From Nannocystis bainbridge (GTDB lineage Bacteria; Myxococcota_A; Polyangia; Nannocystales; Nannocystaceae): DNA of 64,000 nucleotides. The notes beneath the pieces were generated by a model that saw nothing but the letters and a program-made list of their open reading frames with translations, ran no database searches and was not told the origin of the DNA. Shown here one piece after another: positions 61,691-64,000 of the stretch (the stretch's first letter is position 1; every line of letters starts with the position of its first letter). The stretch spans positions 72,501 to 136,500 of the forward strand of contig NZ_JAQNDL010000005.1 in assembly GCF_028368995.1 (NCBI RefSeq), given 5' to 3'. The position numbers and the translations under genes are program-made.

Positions 61691-63340
61691 CTAGCACTCC
61701 TCGGCCGCGTCGCTCAGGCAGGTCGCGGTGTACGTCGCTCCGCGCACGCGCGGGCCGGCGCGCCGCAGCTTGAACTCGACGTTGGTGTCGCGGTTGTCGC
61801 ACGGCACCGTCTGCGCGCCGCTGTCCGGATCGTGAACGGCGGTCATGTCGTCACGCGTGCTCGGCGTCAGGCCGCGCGGGTCGGTGAGCACGATGGTGCA
61901 CACGGAGCTGCCCTCGGGGACCGCCCAGTCGTCCTCGCCGACCGGGAGGCACGGCGGCAGGTCGATGACCTCGTCGTCGACGCGCTGCTGGATCTTGCAG
62001 TCGGCGTCGAGCGCCTCGGTCTCGAGGTCGCGGTCGGCGACCATCGTCGTGCCGCACACCGGCCGGAACGCCTTTTCGATCCGCCGGGCGATGCCCTCGA
62101 GCGCCGGCGTGTAGTCGTCCTCGCAGATCGAGTAGAGGTTGCGCGCCTCGCCCGCGAACGCCTCCGCGACGGCCCGCTCGCGCACCGGTGGCACCGCCGT
62201 GCTGCCGCTGCCGTCGCTGCTGTTGACGCAGCCGGGGGCGATGCCGAAGTTCCGGTCCTGCTCCGAGCCGACCTCAGCCTCGGCGTACGGGATCTCGATC
62301 TCGCCGTCCTGATAGCCCGCGGGCACGCCGGCGATCAGGGAGACGAGGACTTCGCGGCTCGGATCGATCAACTGCTTGTCGGCCCGGATCTTCTCCAGCA
62401 GGTCGACGTAGCGCGAGATCGGCCGCAGCACCGCGTCGGCGTCGGCGGCCCCGGGCTCACCGTCGATGCCGAAGTTGGCGGGCTCGCAGCCGGCGTAGAC
62501 CGGCCCCGGCCCGCTGCACTGGACCCCGGCGTTCCAGCAGGTCGCGCTGGTCGGCGACAGCCCGCTCGGGTCCTCCCAGAAGGTCTTGTCGGCGATGAAG
62601 ATGTCCTTGAAGGCAGGTTCATACGAGCAGTCGGTCTCGTCGGTGACCAGCACCACCGACAACAACGCGTTGTCGCGCATGAACCCGTAGTGGTCCTCGC
62701 CGGGCGCCAGCGCCTTCTTCAGCGCCAGGTACATCGACTCGAGCGGCTGCTCGTGACCGCAGCCGTCGATGCCCTGCGGCCCGAAACAGGCGAACGCGTC
62801 GGCCACCTCGACCCCGGCTGGCAAGTTGCTGACGTCGTCGATCTTCTCGATCCACGGCCGCGCGCGCCGCTCGGGGTCGAGGTCGGTCGCCGTCGGCGTG
62901 ATCGCCAGCGCGTCGCCGCCGAGCTTGCACACGTCGGTGCACGCGAACGCGGCGTCGACATCGCCGAACTGGAACGCCCCCTCGCCGAGCCGATCGAGGC
63001 AGCTGCGCAGCACCAGGTCGCCGCCCTCCGGCGTGGTCACGGCCGCCTCGCAGCGCGGGTTGCCGCTGTCGGTGGTGGTCACGCCGATGCGATAGTGGGC
63101 GCCCATCTCGTCGAGCCGGCGGGCGAACGCCTCGAAGTTGCGCGCCAGCCGAGCCTGCTCCTCGGCCATCGAGCCCGAGTTGTCGATGACGAACAGGATG
63201 TCGACGTCGCCGCCCTCGTCGAGCGGGATCCGGACCTCGTTGTTCTCGGTCTTGCAGAGCTCGACCCCCACCACCGGGTGCTCGAGGCAAGCAGTGAGGG
63301 CCACGGATACGAGAGGAAGCAGGGCTGCGCGCGACTTCAT
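61691..63340 (-). CDS. VWA-domain lipoprotein
   Basis: 549 residues from ATG 63340, with GAGGGGAG upstream as ribosome-binding site. Lipobox SVALTACLE near residue 18; unlike the other two VWA lipoproteins it has no long Thr linker. The VWA domain begins VDILFVIDNSGSMAEEQ with an intact MIDAS. More than 20 Cys residues (CTDVCKLGG, CFGPQGIDGCG, CSGPGPVYAGC, CVNSSDGSG) indicate a disulfide-rich body. An in-frame extension of 212 codons upstream is low-complexity and unlikely. Role unknown; surface binding is expected from the fold. Confidence 0.87.
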   Translation of the reverse strand: MKSRAALLPLVSVALTACLEHPVVGVELCKTENNEVRIPLDEGGDVDILFVIDNSGSMAEEQARLARNFEAFARRLDEMGAHYRIGVTTTDSGNPRCEAAVTTPEGGDLVLRSCLDRLGEGAFQFGDVDAAFACTDVCKLGGDALAITPTATDLDPERRARPWIEKIDDVSNLPAGVEVADAFACFGPQGIDGCGHEQPLESMYLALKKALAPGEDHYGFMRDNALLSVVLVTDETDCSYEPAFKDIFIADKTFWEDPSGLSPTSATCWNAGVQCSGPGPVYAGCEPANFGIDGEPGAADADAVLRPISRYVDLLEKIRADKQLIDPSREVLVSLIAGVPAGYQDGEIEIPYAEAEVGSEQDRNFGIAPGCVNSSDGSGSTAVPPVRERAVAEAFAGEARNLYSICEDDYTPALEGIARRIEKAFRPVCGTTMVADRDLETEALDADCKIQQRVDDEVIDLPPCLPVGEDDWAVPEGSSVCTIVLTDPRGLTPSTRDDMTAVHDPDSGAQTVPCDNRDTNVEFKLRRAGPRVRGATYTATCLSDAAEEC

Positions 63341-63952
63341 GGCTCCCCTCCGCTGCAAGCCGGTGGCCGCGTTGATCTTTCTCAGGAAATCGCGACGGGC
63401 GGGCCGCCCTCCGTCAACTCGATTGGCCAACTTGATTGCGAAGACAACTCTATTGACATACTGGGGCTTGGAGACCTCACTTTCTAATTCCCGCGATTCT
63501 GCGCCTAAATACAGACTATGAAACAAACGCTCGTGCGATTCGACAACTTGGATGACACCGGCATCCACCTGCAGACCGCTCGAAACCGCTCTTATATAAG
63601 ATATAAGCCAACAGACGAGCCCATCGTTGCGGCCCCGCGCCCACACTCGACCTGTCCCCAAGGACATATTCATCCCGTTCACCGCGCCGGGGAGCCGCTG
63701 TCTCAGTCCCGGCTGCTCCGACTCGCCCTCGCTCGCCCGCCGCCCACTCCGACCGTCGCCACCTCGGAGCGCACCGCCCTCGCTCGCCCGTCCGCCGCCC
63801 TCGCCACTCCGGCCGTGGCCACCTCGGAGCGCACCGCCCCGCTCCCTCTTCGGCCGCCTCGCCGACCACACCCGGCCGCCGGCCGCCTCGTGCTCGACCC
63901 CGCCTGCGCTCGCCTGCGGCCTCGCCCGTCGATCTGCTACGATCGCCGCGAC
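63341..63952. other. Intergenic region with an AT-rich island and short tandem repeats
   Basis: Bases 63420-63610 are much AT-richer than the window and include the perfect palindrome CTTATATAAG (63591-63600) followed by ATATAAG; this is a good place for divergent promoters. A palindromic core pair lies at 63651/63665. A 51-60-bp repeat (CCTCGCTCGCCCG ... CACCTCGGAGCGCACCGCC) occurs twice between 63727 and 63840. No gene is evident, although the frame of the final gene stays open back to an ATG at 63518. Confidence 0.45.
63938..63943 (+). promoter_or_regulatory. Putative -10 box (TACGAT)
   Basis: TACGAT is 9 bases before GTG 63953 with no Shine-Dalgarno, like the other leaderless candidates. 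Confidence 0.4.
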
Positions 63953-64000
63953 GTGCGGCTCGCCTACCTCTCGCACTACTTCCCGCCCGAGTCCAACGCT
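63953..64000 (+). CDS. Glycosyltransferase (GT4-like), N-terminus only
   Basis: Only 16 codons are inside the window: VRLAYLSHYFPPESNA. The phrase LSHYFPPE is the typical first strand and loop of GT4/WcaI-type glycosyltransferases. The GTG at 63953 is chosen because the family starts immediately before this strand. Confidence 0.6.
   Translation, partial: MRLAYLSHYFPPESNA

Noticed and set aside
63518..64000. Longer form of the last gene starting at ATG 63518
   Set aside because: The frame stays open, but the extra 145 codons are repetitive and family members begin right at LAYLSHYFPPE; the -10 box also favours GTG 63953.

Overview
The window looks like chromosomal DNA of a myxobacterium (Myxococcota), most likely of the Nannocystis/Plesiocystis type. 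The DNA is very GC-rich. Secreted lipoproteins carry long Thr/Ser/Asp/Gly linkers after the lipobox, two proteins end in MYXO-CTERM-like tails, and there are hybrid histidine kinases, a eukaryote-type Ser/Thr kinase, ECF-type sigma factors, FG-GAP, CHAT and VWA proteins. I see no rRNA, tRNA, insertion sequence, phage or CRISPR array. The taxonomic placement is inference.

Layout: (1) 1-13.9 kb: cyclophilin (5' end outside the window), lon, a HAD hydrolase coupled to a membrane protein, a degenerate sensor kinase, a full hybrid kinase, a SpoU rRNA/tRNA methyltransferase, a fatty-acid-hydroxylase-like protein and an FG-GAP lipoprotein. (2) 14-30 kb: a pappalysin-like protease, a VWA lipoprotein, small membrane proteins, a type-ISP-like DNA methyltransferase without nuclease or helicase, a phosphoesterase, a Cys-rich lipoprotein plus repeat protein plus Ser/Thr kinase, an ECF sigma factor and two unusual lipoproteins. 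(3) 30-42 kb: a polyprenol-phosphate glycosyltransferase with DUF2304 and YfhO-like partners, a VWA lipoprotein, an ankyrin protein, a CAP protein, an NTF2-like protein, an RsbR-like PAS-PAS-STAS protein and a 5'-nucleotidase lipoprotein. (4) 42-52.6 kb: a coupled sigma / anti-sigma / CHAT-protease / trypsin-like protease locus, lipoproteins, an amidinotransferase-fold hydrolase, an SGNH esterase and nadA. (5) 52.7-64 kb: an NHLRC2-like thioredoxin-NHL protein, lipoproteins, a GspG-like protein, a UbiA prenyltransferase joined to a radical SAM protein through three tiny overlapping ORFs, two MYXO-CTERM proteins, a VWA lipoprotein and the first codons of a glycosyltransferase.

The most striking feature belongs to no single gene. 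A short palindromic element is scattered through the whole window. Its unit is a 10-bp near-palindrome, consensus GGACATGTCC (centre CATG, CCTG or CAGG), repeated at an exact 14-bp step (10-bp core plus 4-nt spacer), so that neighbouring cores form a stem with a 4-nt loop. By eye I count roughly 150-200 cores. Arrays of up to seven cores sit between genes, above all between convergent gene ends. Pairs of cores sit inside many reading frames without breaking them and add peptides of the types DMSxxTC, GHVxxDM and TCPxGH. A second recurring signal is a TAnnnT hexamer 6-13 nt upstream of the start codon without a Shine-Dalgarno sequence, which suggests leaderless mRNAs for many genes.
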